The notes under the pieces were generated by a model, which saw only the letters and a program-made list of their open reading frames with translations, was not told the origin of the DNA and did no database searches. DNA of 64,000 nucleotides from Desulfobacterales bacterium. GTDB taxonomy: Bacteria > Desulfobacterota > Desulfobacteria > Desulfobacterales > SpSt-501. A program made the translations under genes and the position numbers. The stretch spans positions 150,823 to 214,822 of the forward strand of contig JAUQXK010000097.1 in NCBI GenBank assembly GCA_030834695.1. The letters are read 5' to 3'. Below are positions 36,051-43,866 of this stretch, one piece after another; the stretch's first letter is position 1, and every line of letters begins with the position of its first letter.

Positions 36051-36935
36051 ATGCTCAATTCCAACCCTGCTCGCCGCCATGAGACCGTGGGTATCCTGGT
36101 CTTGGCGGTGACGACCTTCTGTCTTTGGGCGTCGGTTTCCACCGCCCAGGAAAAAACCGACTATTTCGGCCCCCTGCGGCAGAGGCTCATCGCCGATGGA
36201 TTCCCTGCGGAATCGGTCTCGCAGCTGTACGACCGACCCGAGGTGTTTGTCGAGGCCGACGGCGTGTCCCGCTTTTTCATTCACAGTGAAGCCAAATTGA
36301 ACTACGATCAGTTCAGTTCGCCCGAATCCATCGAAAAGGCCCAGCGCTATCTGCAGGAGAACTTGGCCATCCTGGGTTTTGCCGAGACGGCCTATGGGGT
36401 CGACAAACGCGTGATCACCGCCATCTTGCTGGTGGAAAGCCGGCTGGGCACCCTGTCCGGCAACCGTTCCGCCCTGAACATCCTCTCGACGCTGGCCGCT
36501 TTGACCGATCCAGCCTTCCAGGAAACCTTTTGGCGCATCATCCCGCCGGAGCGGCGCATCACGCGCGAGCGCTTCAACGAACGGGTTCAAAAACGTGCCG
36601 AATGGGGCTACCGCGAACTAAAGGCCCTGCTGCACTATGCGCAGCGGGAGGGGATCGACCCGGCGGCCATCGTCAGCTCCTACGCCGGCGCCGTGGGCTA
36701 CGCCCAGTTCATGCCGACCAACATCCTCGCCTATGCCCAGGACGGCAACCAGGACGGCCGCATCGACCTTCTGGTTCACGCCGATGCCGTTGCCAGCATC
36801 GCCAACTACCTGAAACGCCACGGCTGGCAGCCGGGCATCAGCCGCGAGAAGCAGGAAAAAGTGATCCATGCATACAATCCCAGTTCGTACTACGTCAATG
36901 CGATCCTCAGGGTCGCGGATCTTCTGAAAGGATGA
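36051..36935 (+). CDS. mltB: Membrane-bound lytic murein transglycosylase B
   Basis: A 294-aa peptidoglycan lytic transglycosylase with a hydrophobic N-terminal export segment (about 15-32, no lipobox Cys seen). The catalytic glutamate lies in LLVESRLGTLSG. The MltB motifs SSYAGAVGYAQFMPTN and GDGNQDGR-like (DGNQDGRIDL) region are present, and the C terminus has AYNPSSYYVNAILRVA. AAGGAG precedes the ATG. It is coupled to a small membrane-protein gene. Confidence 0.92.
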   Translation: MLNSNPARRHETVGILVLAVTTFCLWASVSTAQEKTDYFGPLRQRLIADGFPAESVSQLYDRPEVFVEADGVSRFFIHSEAKLNYDQFSSPESIEKAQRYLQENLAILGFAETAYGVDKRVITAILLVESRLGTLSGNRSALNILSTLAALTDPAFQETFWRIIPPERRITRERFNERVQKRAEWGYRELKALLHYAQREGIDPAAIVSSYAGAVGYAQFMPTNILAYAQDGNQDGRIDLLVHADAVASIANYLKRHGWQPGISREKQEKVIHAYNPSSYYVNAILRVADLLKG

Positions 36936-36937
36936 GC

Positions 36938-37147
36938 ATGATGGAGGACATCAGGGCCATCCTGATTTTTCTGGCGATCTGCGTGCCGTTTTTCATCGGC
37001 ACGATCTGGGCCGTAGTGGATGTCGCTCAAAAGGACTTCGGCAGCGCCGGAGCGAAAGCCAAATGGTGGGTGATCGCCTCGATTCCGTTCGCGGGCTTCA
37101 TCGTTTACCTGCTGACCGGTTTCCGCAAAGGCAAAAAGGCCCTCTGA
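36938..37147 (+). CDS. Small two-TM membrane protein
   Basis: A 69-aa protein with two hydrophobic helices (about 5-27 and 46-63) and a basic tail (FRKGKKAL). The layout resembles stand-alone PLDc_N-type segments. GAAAGG is seven bases before this ATG; an earlier ATG at 36932 overlaps the mltB stop. Its function is unknown. Confidence 0.7.
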   Translation: MMEDIRAILIFLAICVPFFIGTIWAVVDVAQKDFGSAGAKAKWWVIASIPFAGFIVYLLTGFRKGKKAL

Positions 37148-37170
37148 CGCGACCTTTTTTCAAATTCCAT

Positions 37171-37199
37171 TTGACAAGATTCGATGTATCCTGTAACAA
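37171..37199 (+). promoter_or_regulatory. Promoter of tRNA-Glu
   Basis: TTGACA (37171-37176) and TAACAA (37194-37199) are 17 bp apart, placing the start near 37206, 16 nt before the mature tRNA. Confidence 0.65.
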
Positions 37200-37221
37200 G
37201 ATCGCCCTGATTTCACCCGAA

Positions 37222-37297
37222 GGTCCCATCGTCTAGCGGCCTAGGACACCGGCCTCTCACGTCGGTAACACGGGTTCGAGTCCCGTTGGGACCACCA
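37222..37297 (+). tRNA. tRNA-Glu (anticodon CTC)
   Basis: A 76-nt cloverleaf with acceptor GGTCCCA paired to TGGGACC, discriminator A, encoded CCA, T-loop GGTTCGAGTCC, and anticodon loop CTCTCAC with anticodon CTC. The 3' half serves as an integration site: 31 bp of it are repeated at 38870-38900. Confidence 0.97.
37267..37297 (+). repeat. attL-like direct repeat (tRNA-Glu 3' end)
   Basis: The last 31 bases of tRNA-Glu, from AACACGGG through the CCA, are identical to 38870-38900. This is the usual signature of site-specific integration at a tRNA gene. Confidence 0.85.
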
Positions 37298-37311
37298 TTA
37301 AAAACAAATAG

Positions 37312-38046
37312 TTAAGCTACTGAAATGCTCTTTGTATCTGCCGTTTGGGGAGTTGAAGGCTCCTCAGACGGCTTTTTGTTTTTTGACTCGGTTGGTGCCT
37401 GCTCCTGATTTACAATGGGGAATTTTACCACCGCCGCTTTTCCCGGCTTCAAATCCTCCAAGGCCTCACGGACCTTCTCCAACCCTACACTGCGAAGATA
37501 TCGCTCCGTGGTGTTAGGGCTCCTGTGCCGTAGGATCGATTGAATCACGCCGACCCCATTCCCCAGCTTGAACAGGATGGAAGCAGACAGGTGGCGAATC
37601 GCGTGGAATCCGAACTGCGTAGCCCCTGCCCGATCGCACAACCGCTTCATAAGGTGAATCCGATACAAGAACGGCTTGCCGTAATAATCCCGGCAGAACT
37701 CGGTCTGATCGAGGCAGAGGAAAACCTGCGGCTGATCCTTCACAGGGCGCTGTTCCCACCAACCCATCAGGGCTTTGCGGAGCTCTCCCGTCATGGGCAA
37801 CCAGTCGTGATCGAACGTCCCGCCAGTTCTTTTGCGAGTCCATAGCCTGACCCGGCTGTTGGCAAAATCCACATCTGCCCAAGTCAACCGGAAGATCTCA
37901 CCACGGCGTGCGGCCAGATGCAGGAGAGCCAGCAACATGACATTATCCTGGCCTTCTGCGACGGCATAGGCTTTCCAAAAGTCTTCTTCCGGCGGCACGT
38001 ACCGCGTTTCCGGACTTCCGGCATACAGCCAATTATTGTCCCGCAA
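37312..38046 (-). pseudogene. Truncated tyrosine recombinase (integrase)
   Basis: 244 aa covering only the catalytic domain of a phage-type integrase. Arg is in AARRGEIFRLTW, the HxxR box is HAIRHLSA, and the final His and Tyr are in RHRSPNTTERYL. The N-terminal core-binding and arm-binding domains (normally ~150 residues) are missing; the reading frame opens abruptly at 38046 and the adjacent sequence encodes a DUF433 gene on the opposite strand. The gene ends 15 bp from tRNA-Glu, as expected for an integrase at its attachment site. It is probably inactive after deletion. Confidence 0.85.
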
Positions 38047-38116
38047 ATCGGCACTTTATTTTGAGGCCACGGTGCGCTATTTTGAAATTGATTGTCCCCT
38101 TCGCCAGGAGGATGCC

Positions 38117-38344
38117 ATGAGACAGCTTAAGCGCATAACGGTTGATCCCCAGGTCATGGGCGGGAAACCGTGCATTCGAGACTTACGGGTCACGGTCGGT
38201 ACCATCGCCGGATTGATCGGTGCCGGCAGAACCACCGAGGAAGTTCTCGATGCGTATCCCTATTTGGAACGCGAAGACATCCTGGAGGCTCTTTCGTATG
38301 CGGCTTGGCGCGCTGAGGAAATAGAGGTCTCGCTGGCGTCGTGA
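38117..38344 (+). CDS. DUF433 antitoxin-like protein
   Basis: A 75-aa DUF433 protein (VDPQVMGGKPCIRDLRVTVG, then LDAYPYLEREDILEAL), a small HTH-like family commonly paired with a DUF5615 PIN-like toxin. CCAGGAGG is six bases upstream of this ATG. Its stop overlaps the downstream start, giving a two-gene module inside the tRNA-bounded remnant. Confidence 0.88.
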   Translation: MRQLKRITVDPQVMGGKPCIRDLRVTVGTIAGLIGAGRTTEEVLDAYPYLEREDILEALSYAAWRAEEIEVSLAS

Positions 38345-38709
38345 TCAAGATCGTCGTCGACATGAACCTTCCCCCTCGATGGGTGCCCGTATTGAAAGCC
38401 GAGGGCTGGGATGCCGTACATTGGTCTTCCGTCGGCTCACCGGGGGCGGCCGACGCCGAGGTTCTTGGATACGCAAAGGAAAGCGGCTATGCGGTTTTGA
38501 CTCATGACCTTGATTTCGGCGCCATACTCGCCGCGACCGGCGGAAACGCCCCCAGCGTGATTCAAGTTCGGACCCAAGACGTTTTCCCTGAAGCAATCGG
38601 ACCATTGGTCATCGCGGCGGTCAGGCAATTCAAAGACGAGATCGAAAAAGGCGTACTGATATCCGTGGATGAGAAACGGTCGCGTGCCCGTCTGCTTCCT
38701 TTGAGGTAG
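38341..38709 (+). CDS. DUF5615 PIN-like toxin
   Basis: A 122-aa protein of the DUF5615/PIN-like family. The first strand carries an acidic pair (VVDMNLPP), and the conserved LTHDLDFG motif (about 54-61) supplies further acidic residues of the presumed RNase centre. The GTG start overlaps the DUF433 stop. With DUF433 it forms a putative type II toxin-antitoxin pair, possibly stabilising the mobile remnant. Confidence 0.88.
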   Translation: MIKIVVDMNLPPRWVPVLKAEGWDAVHWSSVGSPGAADAEVLGYAKESGYAVLTHDLDFGAILAATGGNAPSVIQVRTQDVFPEAIGPLVIAAVRQFKDEIEKGVLISVDEKRSRARLLPLR

Positions 38710-39142
38710 GAGCCGCAGCAGTCAGACCAAGCACGACAATCCTGCCAATCGAATTGACCCCTTCAGACGGCTTTTTAGACGGCTTTTGTTTCTCGAAACG
38801 GCTTTTTGACGGCTCACAATGCCAGTAAATGCAGGTGGAATGCGGCGTTGGGCGAACTATCACCTCGGCAACACGGGTTCGAGTCCCGTTGGGACCACCA
38901 ACGATAAAATCAGTTGGTTAGATGGATTTCTAAGCCATTAAATTTTTCTGGTAGAAGTCGATTCCCACCGAATTTCCCAACTGCGTCCCTGGTTTTGACG
39001 TTTTTCCACTTAATGTGCGACGAAGGAAAAAATCAGTACAACCCTGAAGGGTCTATTTCTATCGCAGCCCTTGACCTAAAATATTTTTCGGGGGATTGTA
39101 TTAGGAATTTATTCAGCCTGCAATTAATTCGAGGATCCAAAA
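38710..39142. other. Gene-free stretch with attR and short repeats
   Basis: At 38758-38818 the block AGACGGCTTTTT / GACGGCTTTT occurs about four times; one further copy lies near 37367 at the end of the integrase gene. The tRNA-derived repeat is at 38870-38900. From 38901 onward the sequence becomes AT-rich. I see no convincing gene. Confidence 0.6.
38870..38900 (+). repeat. attR-like direct repeat
   Basis: An identical 31-bp copy of the tRNA-Glu 3' end. The preceding bases (CACCTCGGC versus CACGTCGGT) retain weaker similarity. It closes a 1.6-kb segment holding the truncated integrase and the toxin-antitoxin pair. Confidence 0.85.
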
Positions 39143-40303
39143 ATGGGAAGTTTCAACTATCTAAACGAAAACCAGTCGATGGTGTGTGACGCTTTTCGAT
39201 ATTTCGCGGCGTTGGCCGTAGCACTCCACCACTCATTTGCATATTTTTATGGTCCACTCTACAGAAATATAAGCCAAAAAGCCTTCTATACCAATCTCGG
39301 TTCGATAGGAGTTGCTATTTTCTTCTTCCTGAGCGGTTTCTTGATATCCTACACGATTCAACGAAAAAAGATTTCGAATAATTATGATTTCAATGTCTAT
39401 GCGGTTGAACGGTTCGTTCGAATTTATTTGGTTTTTTTCCCTGCATTCGCTTTTGCGTTGTTTATCAGTTTCTTTAACATTGCCTTTATTAAAGATAATG
39501 TCCCAGGCTTAGATTTTTTGACGATTAAAAATTCTGTGGCAACTCTTTTTATGCTCTCTGGCGTGAGGCCAATAACCGGGCACCAAGAGATATTTTCTTT
39601 TTTTGGCCCAGCATGGACTATTAACTATGAATTTTTCGCATACTTTATTTTTGGAGCATTGCTTTTATCATTATATAAAAATAACAGTTTGATTGACAAG
39701 ATATTACGTCTCGTTGTCATTCTTACAATTGGTTTTCTTGTTATTCGATTACCAGACGCAAAGGGGTTATTTTTGAATTGGTCGTTGGGGGTTGTTATAG
39801 CGTTGCTCTTCCAGAAATTTAAATCCAATAGATATCTGGGAGTCGCGATATTTCTTTTGGGTGCTTTTTCTTGTTATTTTGCTACAGTTGCTGTAGGTTT
39901 TGCCGCAGGTTATAATCCAATTCGACTTTTTTTTGTTGTTGGCCTATCATTTATTTTTCTTGGGTGCCTCGTGGTGATGGGCAGATCGAACTTTAAACCT
40001 ATCAAGATCAATAAGTATATAACATTGGCCGCGGGGTTTTCATATTCTCTCTATTTAACTCATGTTCCTATTATTTGGTTATACCGCTATATTTGCTTGC
40101 GGTTAAATTTTTACGAATTTGACTCGAACGATCTAAATAAATTCTTGTCATTCATGGGGGCAATCGCCGCCGTAAATTTATTTGCGTTTATCTTTGCAAA
40201 ACTAACCGAAGAACATACAAATTTTGTGCGCGGTTGGCTACTAACCAAATTGGGGCTACATAAACCGTATGCCAGAGCAGAACTATTAAAAGCCGTAAAG
40301 TAA
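39143..40303 (+). CDS. Acyltransferase-3 family membrane protein (OafA/YrhL-like)
   Basis: A 386-aa integral membrane O-acyltransferase with about ten TM helices. The conserved start is FRYFAALAVALHHSFAYFYG, where His at residue 29 or 30 is the catalytic candidate, followed by GVAIFFFLSGFLI and YAVERFVRIYLVFF (R/E-R motif). It acetylates surface sugars or lipids in known systems. Base composition is far more AT-rich than the flanking genes, indicating transfer. GAGG lies nine bases before the ATG. Confidence 0.92.
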   Translation: MGSFNYLNENQSMVCDAFRYFAALAVALHHSFAYFYGPLYRNISQKAFYTNLGSIGVAIFFFLSGFLISYTIQRKKISNNYDFNVYAVERFVRIYLVFFPAFAFALFISFFNIAFIKDNVPGLDFLTIKNSVATLFMLSGVRPITGHQEIFSFFGPAWTINYEFFAYFIFGALLLSLYKNNSLIDKILRLVVILTIGFLVIRLPDAKGLFLNWSLGVVIALLFQKFKSNRYLGVAIFLLGAFSCYFATVAVGFAAGYNPIRLFFVVGLSFIFLGCLVVMGRSNFKPIKINKYITLAAGFSYSLYLTHVPIIWLYRYICLRLNFYEFDSNDLNKFLSFMGAIAAVNLFAFIFAKLTEEHTNFVRGWLLTKLGLHKPYARAELLKAVK

Positions 40304-40692
40304 GCAACCATTTTATCCTCTCGGCGAATTCCGGGCCGATACCGCAGACCCGCTCAATTTCAGCGAACAGCCGTTCGTAAAGATCGTCTTTTAATGAGCC
40401 ACTCAATGATTCGCCTTCGAACATCCGATTGAACCTCAATTAAACGCAAAAGAGTACGGTCATCGACCGCTACCGGCCTCATTTCTTGACACTCCGCTTG
40501 ACATGCTTGACAAGTTCCATATGTCCCTTAGCTTCTCCTTAACGGGTCACAGAAAACCGTGATCCGCCGGAAGATGATGGGGGCTGAAGCCAAAGGGCGG
40601 ATTAGCGACCGCCCGAGCGAGGTACAGCGGTTTACCCATCCGCTTCCTGACATTGTAGCAACCGGGCGGCCGCAAGGTCGCCCGTTCGGTTT
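40304..40692. other. Gene-poor stretch after the acyltransferase
   Basis: On the minus strand 40304-40424 could encode a fragment starting MFEGESLSGSLKDDLYERL, which has no end outside the acyltransferase gene and looks like a decayed small gene. At 40480-40515 TTGACA-like words recur. A hairpin terminator lies at the right end. No complete gene is supported. Confidence 0.4.
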
Positions 40693-40697
40693 TTATT
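40664..40697 (+). terminator. Intrinsic terminator with GCAA tetraloop
   Basis: GGGCGGCC (40664-40671), a GCAA tetraloop and GGTCGCCC (40676-40683) form an 8-bp stem followed by GTTCGGTTTTTATTTTT. It terminates plus-strand transcripts and overlaps the 3' end of the small minus-strand gene. Confidence 0.75.
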
Positions 40698-40914
40698 TTT
40701 CCAGCTTGTCCGCGCGAAACATAGACTCCAGCCATGCAAGGTCGCGTCCCTCTGCTTGTTCGACTTCGGCGGCCTCGCACTCATTGCGCTGCCGGATGAT
40801 TTCTTGGTGCCGGGCATTCTCGGCCTGCTTGCGGGCGGCATAGATCGCCGTGAGGGCCGCAAGCGTCCGATCAGCCAGACGGTTGCGTTCGGCATCGGTT
40901 GTCTTTCTCGGCAT
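40693..40914 (-). CDS. Small helical hypothetical protein
   Basis: A 73-aa, highly charged, mostly helical protein (MPRKTTDAERNRLADRTLAA; ends FRADKLEK). AGGAAA lies about nine bases upstream of the ATG. I recognise no domain. It resembles small accessory proteins carried on phage or mobile islands. Confidence 0.5.
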   Translation of the reverse strand: MPRKTTDAERNRLADRTLAALTAIYAARKQAENARHQEIIRQRNECEAAEVEQAEGRDLAWLESMFRADKLEK

Positions 40915-41066
40915 GCCGCGTTTTCCTGAAAACGCCCTGGTGAGTGGATCCGGGGGAAGCCCTCCCAGGAAAGCGGGTTTTCGGTGCGCCCACCTATCCC
41001 CCGAAAAAGTTGCGATCTCATCGTTAGCTCTTATCTTTATCCATACACCTGAACAGGAGGTGAAAT

Positions 41067-41177
41067 ATGATCCTCCATTACGGACTCACTCAATACGTTC
41101 TGATCTCGTTTTTTTCTCTGGCCCTTCTCGGCATCATCGCAGCCATCATTTACGCCGGGCATTCCCACAAGGGTTGA
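41067..41177 (+). CDS. 36-aa single-TM membrane microprotein
   Basis: It has a perfect Shine-Dalgarno AGGAGGTG five bases before the ATG. The 36-aa product has one strong hydrophobic helix (about 9-29, YVLISFFSLALLGIIAAIIY) and a short polar tail ending HSHKG. It resembles small membrane subunits or regulators such as KdpF/CydX-type peptides in size only. There is no neighbour to suggest a partner. Confidence 0.55.
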   Translation: MILHYGLTQYVLISFFSLALLGIIAAIIYAGHSHKG

Positions 41178-41700
41178 TCCCACTTAGCCTTTATTCTGCG
41201 GCTGCCTGCTTTCCGTTCACCGCTTCACCGACCAAAGAGCCGGCCTGCTCGGAAGCCCGCTTGAGCGCTTCATCCCTCAAGTGTGCATAGCATGGACGCG
41301 CTCCCCCTTAATCGCAGGAGCAGCATCCCATTTTCGTCGAGCTGATTTCAAATCGATAAATGCCATTTCGCGCTAAAAACTATCTATTATCAGCTGGTTA
41401 GGTCTTAATCCAACATCAACGTTGGGACAGCAGTGGGTATAAATGAGAATCTGAACCGGGCAGCCAACAGGGTCGTGTTCGGGGGTAATAGAGAAACAGG
41501 CCTGCCATGCCGCATGATGTTCTTCTTGGCTATCTCAAAGAAGTCGAAAAAGCGACAGGCGATCTTCCAGATCTCCGTCATTTTTGGCGGCCATAGCAGA
41601 AGCGGCTGAGATTTCGTGTAATTACGAACGCACCCAAGATGCCTAAACGCCGCCCCCATCGGGCAAACGCACGGGCGGTTTCCGACTTTTAGCCCTAAAA
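41178..41700. other. Gene-poor stretch with decayed fragment
   Basis: The minus strand near 41215-41290 encodes AHLRDEALKRASEQAGSL and further residues without any start codon, which looks like the tail of a lost small gene. The rest shows no supported ORF, RNA or repeat. Confidence 0.4.
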
Positions 41701-41832
41701 ATACAGGATTGACTGTATTGGGTTTCCCAATTGCCGATGTTAGGTTGTCGGCAACAAGGGGCCATTACCCTCTCCCTTGTTACTCCTTTTTCCCGAGCCG
41801 AGCGGCCATCCCCGACCGCTCGGCATTTTTTT
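41701..41832 (+). ncRNA. Multi-hairpin small RNA candidate with intrinsic terminator
   Basis: Five consecutive hairpins are visible: ATACAG/CTGTAT (41701-41718), ATTGGG/CCCAAT (41717-41731), TTGCCGA/TCGGCAA (41731-41754), AACAAGGG/CCCTTGTT (about 41752-41789), and finally GCCGAGCGG/CCGCTCGGC (41797-41824) followed by seven T. Neighbouring stems share bases, so alternative folds are possible. It stands in a gap with no ORF, 117 bp before the FemAB-like gene. It could be a free small RNA or a leader with attenuator. Confidence 0.5.
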
Positions 41833-41949
41833 GACCTGACGCTTTTAAGAGCAAAATCAATAAGAACGGGAGGACGGCCTGTAAAATTTTCTAAAGCCCC
41901 TGGAATGCCAGTCGATATTACACACTGAGATGGTTTAATTGCTCGCTTG

Positions 41950-43185
41950 ATGGGTCGACTGCACGTCGTGTTCATGACCGTGCCCGGGGGTGTCATGCCA
42001 GGTTCTTCTCCGATCCTATTGCCTTCTTTCGACTTTGCCAAAATAAAAAAAGTCCCGAAGTTCCCGCCGGGGAATGTCGATCATTCGGTGATTGTACCGG
42101 CTGCCGTTATCGATGAGGTCAGCAATCTTGGCCTGGAGATCAGGGAAGAGGCTCAGTTGCAGAAATGGGAAGAACATCTCAAATCCTTTTCCGCGACTCC
42201 ATTCTTTGCGCCGTCCTGGCTGGAGTGCTTTAGAACCGAGAATCGCACCCCCATTTACCTGCGGTTCGTCTCTGGTGGAAAAACCATTGGCTTGGTGGCA
42301 GGGCTGCGAAATGAACCCTCCCATCCATTGCTGAAAAAATTCTTCAGGATCCTGTTTTTCTATAGCGGCCCCGTAGTGGTCGATGCGGACCGAGACCTGA
42401 CCCGGCTCTGTCTGGAAAAACTGATAAGCTATGCGGGTGAGAACAAATATACCCACATCAAGCTGGAGTCCTGGGATTTCCCCTGTTCGATGAATCTCGA
42501 AGGGCTGCCGTTTAAACCGTGTATCCGGAGCGAGTACATTCTGGATATGCGCCCGGATCTGGCTGAGTTAGAGAAAAAGATGAAGAACAGGATGAGAGAT
42601 GTAAGAGCCGCAGAAAAACACGGCTTGACGTTTCATGAGGGAGACTCTCCAGAAATCCTTGATGACCTCCTGTCCCTGTTGGAGGAAACCAAATCGACCC
42701 GGCTATCGAAAAATTACCAAAACTATTCTTATTTCTACATATCGTATGTGGACAAGGACACCCTGTATCAGTTGTTCAAACACAGCATCGTAAGAGCGTT
42801 CTATGTGAAGCAGCAGGACGAAATACTCTCTGTGACGCTGGATGCGGTCCATAATAAGAGAGCATACGGCTTATTCATCGGGACCAATCAGATGGGCTAT
42901 AAGTTAAAGGCGAATGCTTTTATCCATTACAAGCTGATTCAAAAATTCAAGAATGAAGGAATCGAATTCTATAATTTCGGAGGGGTCCCAAGCGATCCCA
43001 GCTCAAAAGGCCTGATTTTTTTCAAGACATCTTTTGGCGCCAGAGAACAGGTGTGCGCCGGAGGGCGCACCCACCATCTGCAGAGCCGTCTTTTCAACTA
43101 TTTGACCAATGCGTATTCCAGGTTTCCGGATTTGAAAATAAAAAAAATCATCAAAAAAAAGCTTGTGGGTCGAAATTACGCTTGA
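41950..43185 (+). CDS. FemAB/GNAT-fold acyltransferase-like protein
   Basis: A ~411-aa protein with the double-GNAT architecture of FemAB / peptidoglycan-bridge or PEP-CTERM-associated FemAB families. An N-terminal half (WLECFRTENRTPIYLRFVSG) is followed by KNRMRDVRAAEKHGLTF and the conserved C-terminal HYKLIQKFKNEGIEFYNFGG, then FFKTSFGA. Likely aminoacyl- or acyl-transfer to a cell-surface polymer. The start is uncertain: ATG at 41950, 41974 or 41995 are in frame and only the last has a G-rich sequence (GGGGGTG) just upstream. The gene belongs to the island. Confidence 0.75.
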   Translation: MGRLHVVFMTVPGGVMPGSSPILLPSFDFAKIKKVPKFPPGNVDHSVIVPAAVIDEVSNLGLEIREEAQLQKWEEHLKSFSATPFFAPSWLECFRTENRTPIYLRFVSGGKTIGLVAGLRNEPSHPLLKKFFRILFFYSGPVVVDADRDLTRLCLEKLISYAGENKYTHIKLESWDFPCSMNLEGLPFKPCIRSEYILDMRPDLAELEKKMKNRMRDVRAAEKHGLTFHEGDSPEILDDLLSLLEETKSTRLSKNYQNYSYFYISYVDKDTLYQLFKHSIVRAFYVKQQDEILSVTLDAVHNKRAYGLFIGTNQMGYKLKANAFIHYKLIQKFKNEGIEFYNFGGVPSDPSSKGLIFFKTSFGAREQVCAGGRTHHLQSRLFNYLTNAYSRFPDLKIKKIIKKKLVGRNYA

Positions 43186-43204
43186 TCCGGACAGGAAGGA
43201 ACTT

Positions 43205-43285
43205 ATGGAATCTTCGCTGAAGCGAATCTCGCTGATAATAATCCTTTACCTTTCATGGCTGATGATCGCCTCTTCGATGAAATAG
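43205..43285 (+). CDS. Possible 26-aa hydrophobic peptide
   Basis: AGGAAGGAA precedes an ATG that opens a 26-codon frame: a short basic start (MESSLKRI) and one hydrophobic helix (SLIIILYLSWLMIASSM). It follows the FemAB-like gene by 19 bp. It may be a true microprotein or the start of a truncated membrane protein. Confidence 0.3.
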   Translation: MESSLKRISLIIILYLSWLMIASSMK

Positions 43286-43866
43286 GCCGAGTCGGCAGCG
43301 TTGCGCTGGTCCCACCTTTCGTCCCTATGAATCTGCGTGACCGGTATTATTTTCCGCTCTGTTCCGGGTGATCAATCTTTTCGCCGTCCTCCAACGGCGG
43401 TAGGCCCCGATGTTTGAACAGCCTGATGGGTGGGATAAGCTCTGAATCGGTTTTCGGTTTTTTTAAAAAGAAAACCGGCCGCCTGCTTGACGGCCGCACG
43501 TGGAATGTAGTTCCGCTGGCAGCCTGACAAAAAGTGAAAGGGCCCCCAACGGGACCCCCTCACGCTCGCCCCTGCGGGCGATCCAGCTCCATAAGCATGG
43601 ATTGGCCGCTATCCTATTGTGTCGACGATAAGCGGTCAAGGTTTTTCATTCTTGGTTTTCATTCTTGGAAAGCGACCTCATCGGAAGACCTGGACTCCGC
43701 TTCAGCTTCATGAAAACTTCTCAGGCTCATTGACTTGGCGACCTATTTGGCCGTAACTGTTTTGCTAGCGAAGTGCCGCTTTATAATAATTTTTCCGGAA
43801 TCGTAATCGTTTTTCCGGCTATAGGGCACTTATTGCGACGATAAACGAATTTGAAAGGCCGAGAGG
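43286..43866. other. Gene-poor right end of the island
   Basis: On the minus strand a GGCCG/CGGCC hairpin (43477-43495) followed by TTTTCTTTTT could terminate a short transcript covering 43500-43650, which has no good ORF. Nearer the right end the word TTTTTCCGG recurs (about 43789 and 43811). No gene is supported. Confidence 0.4.

Noticed and set aside
38914-39189. 91-codon frame after attR
   Set aside because: It has no ribosome-binding site, overlaps the acyltransferase start and shows no protein-like pattern.
40188-40439. 83-codon minus-strand frame overlapping the acyltransferase end
   Set aside because: The first ~45 residues look protein-like, but the rest is antisense to the acyltransferase; treated as a decayed fragment.
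41405-42041. Two minus-strand frames (84 and 132 codons) before the FemAB-like gene
   Set aside because: No start signals; one crosses the multi-hairpin RNA and terminator, and composition is not gene-like.
43547-43562. Possible third copy of the tRNA-Glu end (CCCAACGGGAC on the plus strand)
   Set aside because: Only 11 bases match; too short to claim an additional attachment site.
43372-43563. 63-codon minus-strand frame
   Set aside because: It passes through a hairpin/T-run and has no ribosome-binding site.
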